This document shows, in pieces, positions 1-14,900 of a stretch of 64,000 nucleotides of DNA (position 1 is its first letter; the number at the start of each line of letters is the position of its first letter). The notes beneath the pieces are model-generated. The model was not told the DNA's origin. It did not search any database and saw only the letters and a list, made by a program, of their open reading frames with translations. This stretch comes from Limanda limanda (taxonomy: Eukaryota; Chordata; Actinopteri; Pleuronectiformes; Pleuronectidae): positions 24,638,090 to 24,702,089 of the forward strand of contig NC_083638.1 of assembly GCF_963576545.1 (NCBI RefSeq), written 5' to 3'. A program made the translations under genes and the position numbers.

Positions 1-117
1 TGTCATCCAGTTTTAAGTATTTAAACTACAAATATATATGCAATTAAGCATTGAGTGTCTAACTTGCTGTTTTGTTAGTCTTTCATTTATTTTACCTCTA
101 CTCTTTGGCATGTGCAG

Positions 118-226
118 GTGAACAACGTGGACTTTGCCAACATCATCCGAGAGGAAGCCGTGCTGTTCTTGCTGGATCTCCCAAAAGGAGAAGAAGTAAC
201 TATTCTCGCTCAAAAGAAAAAGGATG
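118..226 (+). CDS. tjp1: tjp1 exon: end of PDZ3
   Basis: The exon encodes 36 codons with motif [19 protein letters not shown], the last strand and helix region of the third PDZ domain of ZO-1 leading into SH3. It is preceded by a TTTGGCATGTGCAG acceptor and ends in front of donor GTGAGT, leaving one base of a split codon. PDZ3 of ZO-1 packs against SH3-GUK and binds JAM-A. Confidence 0.96.
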
Positions 227-2953
227 GTGAGTGACGGCCTTGCAAAGTCCTACGTCAGCAGATCAAACACATCAGGATTCAAAACCAGCTCATTTGAAAA
301 GTTGCTGTCTTGAACTCTGTTCTCCTTTTCTGCTTTTTCCCCAGTGTATCGAAGGATAGTGGAATCCGACGTGGGCGACTCCTTCTACATTCGGACACAT
401 TTTGAATATGAGAAAGAGTCACCTTATGGCCTGAGCTTCAACAAGGGCGAGGTGTTCCGTGTTGTTGACACGCTCTACAACGGAAAACTGGGTTCTTGGC
501 TCGCTATCCGGATTGGCAAGAACCATCAGGAAGTGGAAAGGGGCATCATCCCAAACAAGAATAGGTAAAGTTTCAGGACGCACCTTTTATACCTGTGTAG
601 CTTGTTCTGGCACCTTATGAGTGAGCAGGCGTGGAGGCACAGTCACAGCACATAGACCTTCATCACAATATGATGATTCAGTACTCGGTTGATCTCAGAG
701 TAGGAAGGACTTATTTGTATATCAAAAATGTTGACTCCCATTTCCAGTTCTGGGTCAGTGTTTTATATTCTAGAAGTGTTCTTAAAGTATGATATATTGA
801 ACACATCCCATGTGTCAGGTAAATGGTCTACAAGTATTTACTATGTGATTTTTGCAAGGACTTTCGGAGGCCTGTGTGCCTGAGGATGTGAAGTACACTG
901 TACATCATCATCTAGCCAACAGCATTGTTTTATCAGACCTGTCTGAGCAGCCTTGAACAAGCTCCAGCACTGTTTACACAGAGATTCTTCACTGTCCCGC
1001 TGACAGAGAAGACGGAGCATGCGTTTTTATCACATACATTAATCACTATGAAATACTGTATATCTCAGCCAAGTTAAACCTTTCTCGCTTGATATTCTTT
1101 CATGTTATGAAACCATGAAATCACACTGAGACTTCTGTAATATTTGAAAATATTTAAAATTATAACGTTTAAAAAAAATACACAGTACATCAAAGAAAGA
1201 CCATTATTATTCAAAGCCTGTGGGAAGAAGGGCTTTGCTTCTGTTGCCCTAAGGCCTCTTTCTCCTTTCTCCTTATCCCCGTGGGTTGTTTTCTAACATA
1301 TTGACATATACACAATGATATATGATGATATCACTTTATTGAGTTATGAATTATATTGTACTAGCCTTTAAGACAGCATTTCAATTAGCCTAAATCTAAA
1401 ATGGCTTTTAATCCATGTTAAATTCTTTATGCACCATCAACATTTTTAATCAGTGATGGCAAATACATCATAATCACTTTGACAACCATTTAGAGTTTAG
1501 TATGTACAATGGTGTTATAATTACTTTGACGGTATACCACCATGGTTTCTGCTCCAAACAGTAGATTGATTCAGAATCCCTGCAGTTATGACTGAAGTCC
1601 TAACACTTGACCCAACTCTCGTTTTTTTCCTGCACAGAGCTGAGCAGTTATCCAGTGTGCAGTACACCCTCCCCAAAACACCAGGGGGCGACAGAGCGGA
1701 CTTCTGGAGATTCCGAGGACTGCGAAGTTCCAAGAGGAATTTGCGGAAGAGCAGGGAGGACTTGTCTGCGCAGCCAGTTCAGACCAAGTTCCCTGCGTAT
1801 GAGAGGGTGGTGCTGAGGGAAGGTAAGAGCAGATCATTTAATAATTGGCAGATGACAGAGTTCAACTTTATAGCTTAAAGAAATATGAATGGGAAAGTTT
1901 TTCCCTATTTCTTAGATCGAGCAAATTACGTGGGTCTTAATATTTAAATATATTCTTATATTAACAAAGGACAGATAGCAATGTAACCCTAAAGACACAG
2001 CACAGATGTTTAGATGTTAAAGAAGAGTGGATGGGGGGGCGGGGGGTTATCTCACTTAGATTTTGACACAATTTTCCATTTCATACATTAGTTACTGTTT
2101 CTAATGTTCTTGTTCTTGCAGCTGGGTTCCTCAGGCCAGTGGTTATCTTTGGACCGATAGCAGATGTGGCCAGAGAGAAATTGGCCAGGGAGGAGCCAGA
2201 CATATTTGAACTAGCAAGTAAGTAATAAATCACCCGCCTCCCTCTGTTCTGCTGTTCATGTTTTGTGTAGTGTCTGACTGGTTGTCTTAGGTGATCTGAG
2301 GTAATGTTTTATATCCATCACGTTGCGTAAGCTGAGGGCTGTTTTACTTCTCATCAAATATTTACAGTAGTGGTCAGTATCCAATAGATACTGAAATCAC
2401 TGTTGATTTAGTGACTAAATTATTATTATGCATACATGTACGTAACTCACTTTGTCAAGTCTGAGGTGCTCTTTTGAACGAACAAGAAAGGTCAGGATAT
2501 GAAAAGATTTTGCCTCTGGGAATTTATAAAGGTATTTTTAGATTAGAGGTTTAACACATAAAGATAGCTAAATCTATTCTGCCAAGTTTTCCATCTCATT
2601 TTGTGACCTGTACAGTGACTCTCCCGACTTGTTCGCTGTAAGGATTGACACAACATCGCACAGCAAACTCCAGAATACTATCACTGCTATGAGATATTCC
2701 CAACTTAATTTAGTTTTGTCTCATTCATCGAGTCTTTTTTTTCTATTTCCTACTGTTTATTTATAGCTTCTCTCTTCCCCCTTTTTGTTTATCTTCTACT
2801 CTTCCACACTCAGAGGAGAGGAACACACTCCTTTTTCAGCCCTCGTCTGCTTCTTCTTACTTGATGAAACTGCGTCTTTAATGTGTGGTTTTATTTAACA
2901 CTTATTATTAAATTTCACTTGGTTTAAGAGCACAAACACACATGTCTCTGCAA

Positions 2954-2991
<38 letters not shown>

Positions 2992-5900
2992 TCTAAACAC
3001 ACCCATAAAAAAGTAATTCCATTCCATGATGTTTTTTGCGCAACTGCAATGACGTTTGTATAACTGTATTTTCTTTTCAGAAACACAGAAACAACAAGGA
3101 GGGGAAAGTATGTCACTTAGTGCATCAATTTTTCTTTGTTTTATTTGATTCATTGAATGGCAGATAATCTAAAAAGTAGTGTCTGGTGGCTAGCTGCCGT
3201 TTCTGTAGATTTCAATAGCCAGTGTCTGGTTAAGGTGCAGAGGGGAATAACACGCGATTTAAGACTTTCAATTTGCCGTCACAATTGGCAGCAACACTCT
3301 TATCAGTGTATTTCAACAGTGATACCAAGTGTTACACAACTTAACACAGGAACGGGAGACCTAAGACTCAAGAAATGTAATATCACACTGACAGAGAGGA
3401 ATTGCTCCACACTGTCAGTTGGAGACTTGTTTTCGCAGTAAGAAAGATAACTCCTGAAATGGCTGTTAAATCTAAATAATATTCATGTCCAATGCAAATA
3501 TATCAACTAAAGACTGAACAGAATCTGTGCAGATCTTATTTGCACATGTGAACCCACTTGGGAGTTTTTCAACATTGATAAACAAGCACTTTGCTATATG
3601 ATTTGATTAATTGTGAGTTTGTCTTTTACTCAACACTCTTTGCACTGTGTAGTATCTATAACAGTAAGTCAGTGTGATATCTTCTCCTGTCCCTCGTTGT
3701 AGAGGTTGTGTATAAATATTGATTAATATAAATGGATATATTTTGTGCTTAAATTCACTGGTATTCCCTTCTTTAATGCAGGCTGCATTATGTAGAATGA
3801 GCAACGCAGCAGGTTTAGCTGTGGAGTTTGATTCGCAGTGAAAGCTGAGACGTGTGTAGTAACTTTTTTTTTACAAATGCCATGTATTAATGCAAAAGTC
3901 ATAAGAAATTAATCATAGAAGTATATATTGACGTTAACCTATGAGACTGCAAATGTTGACTTTATTTACACATTTTAATGAATTTGTTTCACCTTCTTTT
4001 TTCCACTAATTTGCCATCGAATTTACACCACAGCAAACAATAGTTAACCAAAGTGGCAGTTTATACCAGTTAACTTGTGGCTCTCATTAAAGGTCAACGC
4101 TAATTAAGGCTTGAGGCTTTGTGCTATATATTTCTATATGATGTTCAGAACTGTTGAGCTCATCCATGTATTTTCTCAAGCATTCAAATTGATACCGACA
4201 AGACTAACCACATTGTTATCATGAACTAGAAGACAATCTTTGGAAAATATAAAAAAGTATTTACCATATATTTGGTGTGTTGATATGTAGAAATATTTGT
4301 ATGCATAACCCTGCATGTAGAGCAACAGTGGGTTCAAGTAATTGCAGGACCAAAATTATTCTGTTCCAAATATAATGATAATAATTCCTCATTTGATGGC
4401 TTTAAGTTCTGACCACAGTTGAAAGTTGGCTTGTGTTACCACTACTAACCTTGATGCTATTTCCAAGTTAAGAGTCTGGTTTTGTACAGAGCTGTCAATG
4501 CTGTGTTTCTGTGCCTGTCCCATTTCTCATAATACAGTGATGGAAGTATAAAGTGTCTTAACAGATCAATGTCCCGATCACTCAAAGATCACATTTCAAA
4601 TTCAGAGACGATACTGAATCAAAACATGTCCTGTTAAAGATAGCTGCATATGCTTGAACCTCTGCATGCATTGCTGTATTTTTTATTTATTATTTATGAA
4701 AATGATTTGGATAGCTCTGGCCAGGTTAATCACAGATCCTATAAGAATTTTATAAGTTAAAGCCTTAAGTCATGACTTTACTGAACAACCTGGTGAGATG
4801 ACTGCCCTCTTTTGAGTCTTCTGTTTCTAGGCAGGAAACCATTGCTTATCTTTGTTTGAATCACAAACCCCTCTACACATCCTTGCTTAAATCCCTCAGG
4901 CTTACAATGACACTGTATTCTCATCAAACCCAAATTACCCTCCTGCTCTTGTATGTGCATATTTCATTTCAGTGTTGCTCACATAACACATTTCCTGCAC
5001 CATAATTTATACTGTTACATGCAGTTGCACGCACACTACACACACTGAATTTCATTTTCTAAAACCCACCCAAATGACCTAATGACTACTGCATGGATTG
5101 GCTGCTGTTCTCATTTTGACTTTGCTATCTAGCTGTTTTCATGAACGTACACTTGTCCTCTCCTGTACGGAGATTATTATTCTGTAATTAAAGCTCTATT
5201 CATGGGAGTCGACAACTGCACGCTACTAAGACGTCTAATTGGTGCACAGCGTGTTTATTGTTGTTTGTCTCTCGTGCTGATGTGATGCAATAACTGTCCT
5301 TTTCTCGTCCATAGAGAGCGAAGCCAGGGATGCAGGAACCGACAAGAAAAACTCTGGCATCATCCGCCTGCACACCATTAAACAGATAATTGACCGAGTA
5401 AGTATATCTAAATGCACACACACGTTATAACAATATCCCACAGGATACAAAAGATTAAGATATAAACATGTTTTGGTAGATTTGCTACGGCAATGAGATA
5501 CGGCAGTGAGCCACAATAAGATTTCCAACTCACTGCAGCCCTCTGGTGTACACTGCTATTCAATACTGTTAGGTGCTTGAAGTTCCACAAAGGTTTATGG
5601 TGGCAGGTTCAGTGATGGACTGACCTCAAGCTATAGATTTTTTTTCAGTGTAAAATAAATCATTAGAGTGTTTAACATATATCACTTTGTTATATTCCTT
5701 AGCAAACATGTTATGAATCGTAAGAAACCATGGCCGATAAGCACTTTTACACCTCATTTGTGTGTCTCTTCTTGTTTGTTTTCTGTATAGGACAAGCACG
5801 CCGTTCTGGACATCACCCCGAATGCAGTGGACCGTCTGAACTACGCTCAGTGGTATCCCATTGTGGTGTTCGTCAACCCTGACACCAAGCAGGGCGTCAA

Positions 5901-8900
5901 GACCATGAGGACCCGCCTCTGCCCCGAGTCGAGGAAGAGTGCCCGGAAACTCTATGATCGAGCCCTCAAATTGAGAAAAAACAACCACCACCTCTTCACC
6001 AGTGAGTCCAGTAAAAGGGAGAGAGGGGAGTAGATAGGTGATTAAATGGGGGGGGGGGAGGAGGGAGAGGGGGATGATGAGAATGGGAGAGATTTCACGT
6101 GGACACATTTCACAGATAGTTGACAGTTGAGTGCCGCAGTGTTTGATGCTGTCGCTGCACAGCACTTGTTGTGTCCGTCCCTGTTCTGTCAAACTCCTCA
6201 TAAAAAGCTTATTCAGCACTGGCCGTCACACAGAAGCACTCCCAGGCCCATTTTCTCAGCCTGCGTGCGTCCTGTCAAGGGATGTGGGGAGACTGTGCTT
6301 TAGGAGCTTCTGTTGATAATCAAAATGTTAGAGAGATCGTAAAAAGGCTTCTCTAAGCTCACATTCAGTCTTTAAAGTACACACATGAACTCCTTACACA
6401 ATCTTCTGTATAAACACCTGTGACACAGTGAGCTGCATCTGTATCTCTATGCTTTTCAGTTATTCTCAAAATCAGGCCATATAATAATTTTTAAGAAAAT
6501 TACTCACTGGGAAAAAGAAACCCAGATAACTGATGTTGGTAAATCCTGAGGTTAGGTATAATACATGAGATACTGATGTTTCCTGCAAATGCCTCTGAAA
6601 TGAGTTGTTTATCTCATCTTCTATAAGGTAGACCTGCTCTATGATTCCACATTTAATTTTACAAACACAATGTCAATCTAGTCAAGATGGCTTAGTGCAT
6701 ATTCAAGGGCATGTCTAAAATGAGGTTTAAATTATGGTCCTATGCTGGGAGAGAATTGCTTATTGAAAAATTGTCACCGGATGTTTTTATTCTCTTTTGC
6801 TCCTCCCTCTTTGTGCATTCAGCCACCATTAACTTGAACAACATGAACGATGGTTGGTTCGGAGCACTGAAAGACAATATCCAGCAGCAGCAGAACCAGC
6901 TGGTGTGGGTTTCAGAGGGCAAGGTAAGACACACACAGACACACACACACACACACAGACAAATGGGTGTGAATCAAAACGAGAGTACGTAATTAATCTG
7001 AAAGGCAATTTGCAGACTTGAATTGTCCTTCTCCGTCTAACTTTATTCTTTCTTTGCTAGGCTGATGGGGCAGCTGAGGACGACCTGGACATCCATGACG
7101 ATCGTCTGTCCTACTTGTCGGCACCAGGTAGTGAGTATTCCATGTACAGCACCGACAGCCGCCACACCTCCGACTACGAGGACACCGACACAGAGGGCGG
7201 AGCTTACACCGACCAGGAGCTGGACGAAACACTGAATGACGATGTGGGTCCACCCACGGAGCCTGCCATCACCCGCTCCTCTGAGCCTGTCCGTGAGGAT
7301 CCACCCGTCATCCAAGAGCCCCCTGGCTACGCTGGCTACCAGCACACGGTGCAACCGGACCCCCTGAACCGCATCGACCCGGCTGGGTTCAAGGCACCAG
7401 TGCCGCAGCAGGTAGCGTTTCTGAGAGGTGTACGTCTCCCCTGTTGTCTGGAGGACGTTGTGTGCGTTAGAAGGGTTTTCTGGAAGCGCTATTGAAGGCG
7501 TTTTTTTATTTTTACAATTAATCTCTCTCTATCTACAAAACAGTATCAGTGGCAAAGTGAAAACTTTCGTGGTCAGGTATTTATCGCAATATATAAATAT
7601 TATACATATATAATATATATATCTATATTTATTACAATATTTATTCAATCTATTTTCCTCTATATGTTTGTTGATTGATGTTTGTGAGTGTGTGTTTTTT
7701 ATTTTTGAAAAGGAGAACTTGATAAGTTTTACTGTTACTCTTGTACTCTGTGTAACGACAAGCTTATCGGTGTGACTGTTGCTGATGTCACTGAGAAGAG
7801 AAACCTGTTTGTCCAAGTGTGTGTTACAGTACTCACCTATGTGCACTTCTTAACTTTGTTTTTTTCTGTGATTGAGACTGTGACAGTATGACACCAAGAC
7901 AGTATTATCTGCATGTTGGCAATGCCCATGTTAATCCAGTGTAACTGTGAAATGTATTTATCAATACCCGATTGGCCCGTGTGATAACCAAACTAAACAT
8001 TTGTCATCTCATGATGTGTTAATCACCATAAGAAGGGAACAAAAAGAAATAATTGTATTGTAACTGTAGAATTAAAATCACAGTAGTATTCTATTGCAAT
8101 GAAAACTTGTCCTGCTGCTAATTCCTAACCCTCATCCGTCACTGGTTGATCGACAGCTACTGTTAAATGTGAAGTCTGGTTGTTGGCTGTTTGTATCAGT
8201 GTAAGCTGTAGGCTCAAGTGAGGAGCAGATCAAAGTAGAGGGGCTGTGAAGCAGGTAGCACTTGTTGGTACTGCACCGTAGTGTGTCAGCACGTGTTATT
8301 AAACATTTCTGAACCACTTCACAGAAAGCAGAGGCCGCTGCCGTCCCTAGCCTCCCCCAGCAGCCTGAGCCCCTGGCTGAGACAATGCCCCCTGCTGTCG
8401 ACGTTACTGTAAAAACTGTAGGGGGCGTGAGTCCTGACGAGGCTCCTGCAGCTCCCCACATGCAGCCAAGCCCCGACCCAGAGGCTGGCTCGCTTAGGAG
8501 GCCCACCCCTGAGCTAGCCCGTCAGAGCGTCACGCCAGAACCTCAACAGTCTGGACTGGCCAGTTCTGAACCAAAGGTATCCATCTGACCGTCTCTGGAT
8601 GCTCCGTGACTCGGCCATGCTCAGCTCAGCTCGGTCTGACCTGGCAGAACTCCTGTGCCGCTGCTGCTGCTGCTGCTTCCTGTCTACCTGCCTACCTGCC
8701 TACCTCCTGCTGCAATGCTTTTCTCTCTTTCCCTCCGCCCTGCATGTGTGCTGACCACAGCGCTGCCCACAAGAGACAGAGATTGTGTGCGAGTGAATGG
8801 TCGTGCAAAAGTGTGTGTGCAAGAGTGCACGTGCAAGAGTGCGATGGTAAACAACAGTGGGCTCGGAGGTGATGGCTGTATGTGTTCGGCTACATGTAGA

Positions 8901-11900
8901 AGAGCAGTGGACATCCTGCAGCTCTCACTGTTGCTTATCCTCTCTGCATGGCTCCGACCTGTTTGCCTCATTCTCTGTTAACCACTAGACGTAGCTCTGT
9001 GCTGTTTTTTATCAGTCAGATTGAATGGATCGTTTCCTTGTGAAAGTAGCCAGTAATTTTCCAACCAATCTAAAGAGAAATGTTCTTCAGGTTTGGATTG
9101 GATAATTAATGGTTACTTCTTAAATATGATGATTTTAATATGTTTTTTTTGGACAATGGTTATGTGCTTGTACTGTTAAATATTATTGTGGCTGTTTAAT
9201 TTGCCATCATAATTGCATCAAGACAGTGGGTGACATTTTTCCTTGTGAATGTGGTGCACTCCACGATGATGATGATTAAACCATCAGTTATTGGGCAAAT
9301 TTTAAATTAACCTTTATACGTAGTTCAAATTTCTATATTCCATTTCCACATGAAGTGAAGACAAGGGCACCCAGGATTCATGAAAAATGGAACTTGTTGT
9401 TTTGTTGACGTTTTTTTTTTTTTTTTTTTTTTAAAGAACTTTATTTAATTTCAGTGTGCTGTTGTACATTGTGATTTATATATTTTTTTAAGCTACAATG
9501 GGTTTTGGTGCTGCAGTTTCCGTTGAATCTGATGTATTATCTGACCAGTAATCCCTCCCTCTCAGTTTCTCTATTTCAGGTCTTTCCCTTCTCATTTTCT
9601 TCTTCTGCAATTAATTTTCACGGACTTTAATATTTTCCGTTTCTCGTCTTTTAACTGCGTTTCTGTCTGAGTTTTTTTAAGATCATATTTTACATTTATA
9701 TGTTAGTGGAACCTGTGCACATTCTAACCTGATCCTCTCGTGTGTATTTTTCCAATAGATGTTTCAAAAGGATCCATACAGCACAGACACCATAGGGAGA
9801 ACCAGTCACAGTATGAAGCCTGTGGGCTACAACCATCAGCAGGGATATCACCCTGACCAGCAGCCGTACAGAGATTACGACCACCCCCCGAGTCGGTATG
9901 ATGTCAGCAGCAGTGGAGTCAGCAGCGGAGGTGGTTATCGAGAACCAAAGTATCATGACTATGACTCTAACCCCCCCTTCGAGAACAGTGTGCCTCACTA
10001 CGACCAGCAACAGTGGAACCCCTACAACCAGCCGCCCTCTACTGCCAATTCTCAGGGCTACGATCCCCGTTTGCCATACGGTGACGGCCCTGACTCCCAC
10101 TACACCCCTCCTCTCCGCTACGACGAGCCCCCACCTCAGCAGGGATTTGACGGGCGGCCCCGTTATGGCAAACCAACGGGCCCTGCACCTGTCCGTTATG
10201 ATGATCCTCCAGCACCAGGGCCTGACATGCACTATGACCAGGATTCTCACCTGAGTACGTACCCTGATGCTGCCCGCTCCCCTGACCCAGCTGCCCAGCG
10301 ACCTGCCTATAACCAGGGACCAGCGCCGCAGCAAAAAGGTTACAAACCTCAGCAGTATGACCCTGTTCCTGTGAACTCTGAAACCAGCCCCACACCTCCT
10401 CCGAAAGCAGAGAACTCCTCACCTTCCCCTGTGGACCTTACAAAATCTGCACCTGCCAGAGATGAGCCACGAGAGGACGAACCAGCCATGCGGCACCAGT
10501 CGGTCCTGACGAGAGTCAAGATGTTCGAAAACAAACGCTCTGTGTCCGTAGACCGAGCCAGAGAAACCGGGGATCCATCTGGAACCAGGGTAAACTGTTT
10601 TGATATTGATCATTTGATCTGATGAAGTTACAATAGTAATTTGGGTACATAACTTGTATTGTACCTTTCATTTTCAACATCTTGTTAATAAGCATATTAG
10701 AGGTAGACATTCATTTTATTTATGTTTTTTATTATTCTACTAATAAGGTGTGTTGCTTTTACCCTTGTAGGCAGCAGATTTACCCTTGAAAGCAGGTGGA
10801 GTAATCCCTAAAGCAAATTCTCTTAGCAACCTGGATCAAGAGAAGACCTTTAGGTAAGCTCAAGCTTAAACAATACTAATGCTGCTGATGCTACGTTTTC
10901 TGTGAGAATAAAACAGTGCAATTAGTAATTTTTCAGATCATTAAAAAAGATGCTGAGTCACCTTTATTTTGTTTCGTTGTACGTTCTTCCACTTTTACGC
11001 CTTTTATTCTACTTTTTTCCCCTCCACACCAATTCAGAGCTCCAGAGCCACAGCAACCTCCCAATGTAGCTGACGACATTGTGCGCTCCAACCATTACGA
11101 CCCTGATGAGGACGAGGACTACTACAGGAAACAGCTGTCTTATTTTGACCGTCTCCAAGTTGGCCCCTCCAAACCCCAGCCACAAGCACAACCAACCCAC
11201 AACAACTACAGGTAATGCTCAGACCCATCCCCATTCCAAAAGCATAGTTAATGTTTTAATGAATTGTCTCTGTCCTATTAATGACCTGAAACAGACGTGG
11301 CTTGAAACTTTTGGGGGGGCAGGTTCATACAATTTTGCGTTCAGTTGGATCAGATCATTTGGACTTTTTAGAATTTAGTGGTCATAGCCAAGGTCAAGGT
11401 CACTGTGACTTCAGAAAACCGTTTTTTTGTTCTTAACCCCCCCCCCCCCAAGAATTCAGATGCTAATTGCGACAGTATCCAACACTAATGTCTAAAAGGA
11501 TGAAATCATAAGGTGATGAGATTTTATATCAACACAGTCAAGGTTAGCTTCACTATTATAATGTTCTGTAAAGCAGTTCTGTTATTCAACGCCATACCAC
11601 GGGTGCAGAAACTGAGATTGTGACCATGTGCCCTGCAATTTGACTGGTTGGTGGAGGCATACTACCATGGTGATATATTTAGATCCTCTTAGATAGATAA
11701 AGGGATGTTTTTCACCTTTGTTGAACCGTCAAAATCTTGTCTCGTGATACAGGACGGAGTCAGTGGAAAAACCAAGTCCAGTGGAGAAAAAATATGAGCC
11801 TGTTCCCCAGGTTACACCGTCGCTGCCACCAGCCACACTGCCCAAACCTGAAGGTAACATTCATCAAATATTCCAAACAAAGAACAAACAGTTGTCAATA

Positions 11901-14900
11901 TATTGTCTTAGACATTATTGGATGTTTACAGAGACGCTGACTGATGTGTTTACCAAAATGTACATCGTTTTTAAACATATCAAAATATACACAAAGACTA
12001 CAACTCCCACTCAATGACTCTTGTTTATCCATCCATAGCCAAGCCTCCTGGCCGAGAGGAAACTGTCCAGACCAACTTCCTGCCGCATAAGAGTTTCCCT
12101 GAGAAGTCTCCAGTTAATGGCACAAGTGACCAGCCTCCAAAAACAGTTACTGTGGCTCCAGCAGCATCAAGCTACAACCGCTTTGCGCCCAAGCCCTACA
12201 CCACCTCTGCCAAGCCTTTCGCACGCATGTTCGACAGTCCGAAATTCAACCACAACCTTTTGCCCAATGACAAGCCTGAGATTGCTCCAAAGGTAAGAAG
12301 AGTGTTGCCAACGCTCATTTTAGTGCAGTAAATTGGGTCAATTAAGTGATACATGGTGGGTTACGCTGTTGAATTTAGTGTGGACCCACATTTTGTGTGT
12401 TTTTATTTTACTGGCAAAGGCAGAAGAGGCTACATTTCTTTCATATATTGTTACTGGAATCACTTAAGTGTGAGAAAGTAAACATTAACCGTACAAAGGC
12501 CTATTCCAGTATTCAGGTGTACTAGCTGCTTTTTGTATTTAACTCTGGACCCCTCTCTGTTTGAATCAGGACCGGAGCTCCAGCCCGGTGAAGCCTCAGG
12601 TGAATCCTCAGCCACAGAACACGGACCATGACAGCGGCGTGGACACGTTCACACGCACGATGGACCACCGCTCCAAATACCAGCACAACAACATCAACGC
12701 TGTGCCCAAGGCCATCCCAGTGAGGTAACAATCTCACACTCACTACTGGTTCAATTAAGAGTAGCTAGGCGAATGTGAATGCAAGATAACTGAAGGTATC
12801 TGTCTCCAGCCCCAGTGCTCTGGATGATGATGAAGATGAAGATGAGGGCCACACAGTAGTTGCAACAGCTCGAGGAATCTTCAACAGTAACGGTGGCGTC
12901 CTGAGCTCCATCGAGACAGGTGTCAGCATAATAATCCCACAGGGCGCCATCCCTGATGGTGTGGAGCAGGAGATCTACTTCAAGGTCTGCAGAGACAACA
13001 GCATCCTGCCACCGCTCGACAAAGAGAAAGGTAAGAATGAAGACGTCTGAGGGATTTCTTTTTTCAAATTTAAATTGTTGGGTGTTTTTATGAAGCCAGT
13101 TCAAATGTCTAGTTTCAGTGTTTTAAGTTAAACTATGCTTGTTGTCTTTGGGTAGATGTGCTGGATCGCCAGTAGGACTGTGCTGATTGACATTATACTA
13201 ACCATTGACTGAGAGACTATCACCAATATCTGATTTCAGTGGCAATTATTGGATTATTTACTCTAATTATATATACCGGTAGTCAATATTCTTAAAAACA
13301 ATGTTTGAGAAGCAAACGAGTCGATGTGAAAGCAGTCACTCACAGTGATGAACCTACAGAGAAACATCACCCAAACACAATGCTCCCGTCTGTTTGGTTG
13401 AGCTCTGAAGTGATTTCAACTCATTGTTTAAACTGTCCAGTCTGTAAATTTACTCTTCGGTTCACTCACACTGCTCTCGTAGCCTCATTGGCAGCGACAG
13501 CAGGTCCCTGTGTGAAGAAGCTCCAAAAACCCTTTGTACACTCACTGTTCATTGGCAAACAGAAACACTGGGTAACAAGCTGGTTGACAGAGTGAAGCAC
13601 TTAAAGCAGCTCAAGAGCCAGTTGATATAGACCAATAACAGCTGAAACAGAATGAAACTACTCTGCTGTGTATGGAAATTAGCCACTGATTAGGAATATG
13701 TTCACCATATCAACTTAAAAGGTGAATGTATGATCATGTTGTGTGCACATTCCTGTTAGGAAGTGATTGAAGAAATTACTTGTTTCTATTCTTAGTATTT
13801 AAGGTGTTTTTTATTAATTTTACAGATGACCATAAGAAAAGGGTGTTGAGTTGTGCTCCCTCTAGTGTTTGTTCTTTACGTTGGTACCTTGACATAATGT
13901 GACTAAACCAGCCAACACTGCTGTCAGGTCCCATTTTGGGATGTCGATGACGGACTGGTCCAGACAAGCATGATGAACTTTAGTCTAATCTAATAAATCA
14001 GTTATTACAGGGGCACTTCATGTGATGAATAATTAACAGATTATAGTGTTTATCTGACAGAAGCCTCTGTACGTGCACTGTGAGGGATGTAAGCATATCA
14101 AAAGTGAAAGAGATGTTTGTTTCGTCATTCATGGACCTTGGCACTTACTTATCAATCAACTTGGCAATTCAATAAATCTCAGTATAAATGATTGTCCAAC
14201 CGAATCACATGAAACTTTATTTTATTAGCCTAAATAGTTGTAGTTCATTTTATTCCCAGTTATACCAGTAAAACCACAAGCCTACAGGAACCATAGGGCA
14301 ATAATGCACTTAAGACCTGCCTGTGTGTTTCTAATTTGTTTCCTGCTCTGTTTGTGTTCACAGGAGAGACTCTGCTCAGCCCTCTGGTGATGTGTGGACC
14401 TCATGGCCTTAAGTTTTTGAAGCCCGTGGAGCTGCGCTTACCTCACTGTGCGTCAATGACCCCTGATGGTTGGTCTTTTGCTCTAAAATCCTCCGACTCC
14501 TCGTCGGGTATGCTGTGCTCTCTCTGTTCTTCCGGGGTCGTTTGGGCTGGCTGTGTGACAATTTGATGGTTGTGTGTCACTGTTCAATGAGATTTTACCC
14601 CAAGTTTTGGTTTTCCTCTTGATCAAAAATCACTTTAAACCAAATATTTGATTTATTCTCACAATGACCTGAGAATCAATCTTGGGGGAAAATCTGTCTT
14701 TTTTTTCATATTATGGCTTCAAGTTGATTAATTTCCATCATTTATTACTAAGTTAACTCACCCACAAAATCATTTTGCTGTATCACTTGTTTTGTTAATG
14801 TGGTGTTTCTTAATTTCACATCCTGAAACTTCATTATTTCCCTCTTGGTTTTCCCCTCTGAGTCCCCTTAACAAGTTCCTCTCATTGCATTTAACATGCT

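Noticed and set aside
3081..3105. Possible micro-exon after TTTTCTTTTCAG in the 3.1-kb tjp1 intron
   Set aside because: The acceptor is good but no proper donor or conserved peptide follows, and the flanking exons already join in frame.
5626..6219. 197-codon minus-strand frame
   Set aside because: It is the antisense shadow of the tjp1 GUK exon, extended into intron sequence.
9696..10334. 212-codon minus-strand frame
   Set aside because: Antisense of the large proline-rich tjp1 exon; no independent evidence.
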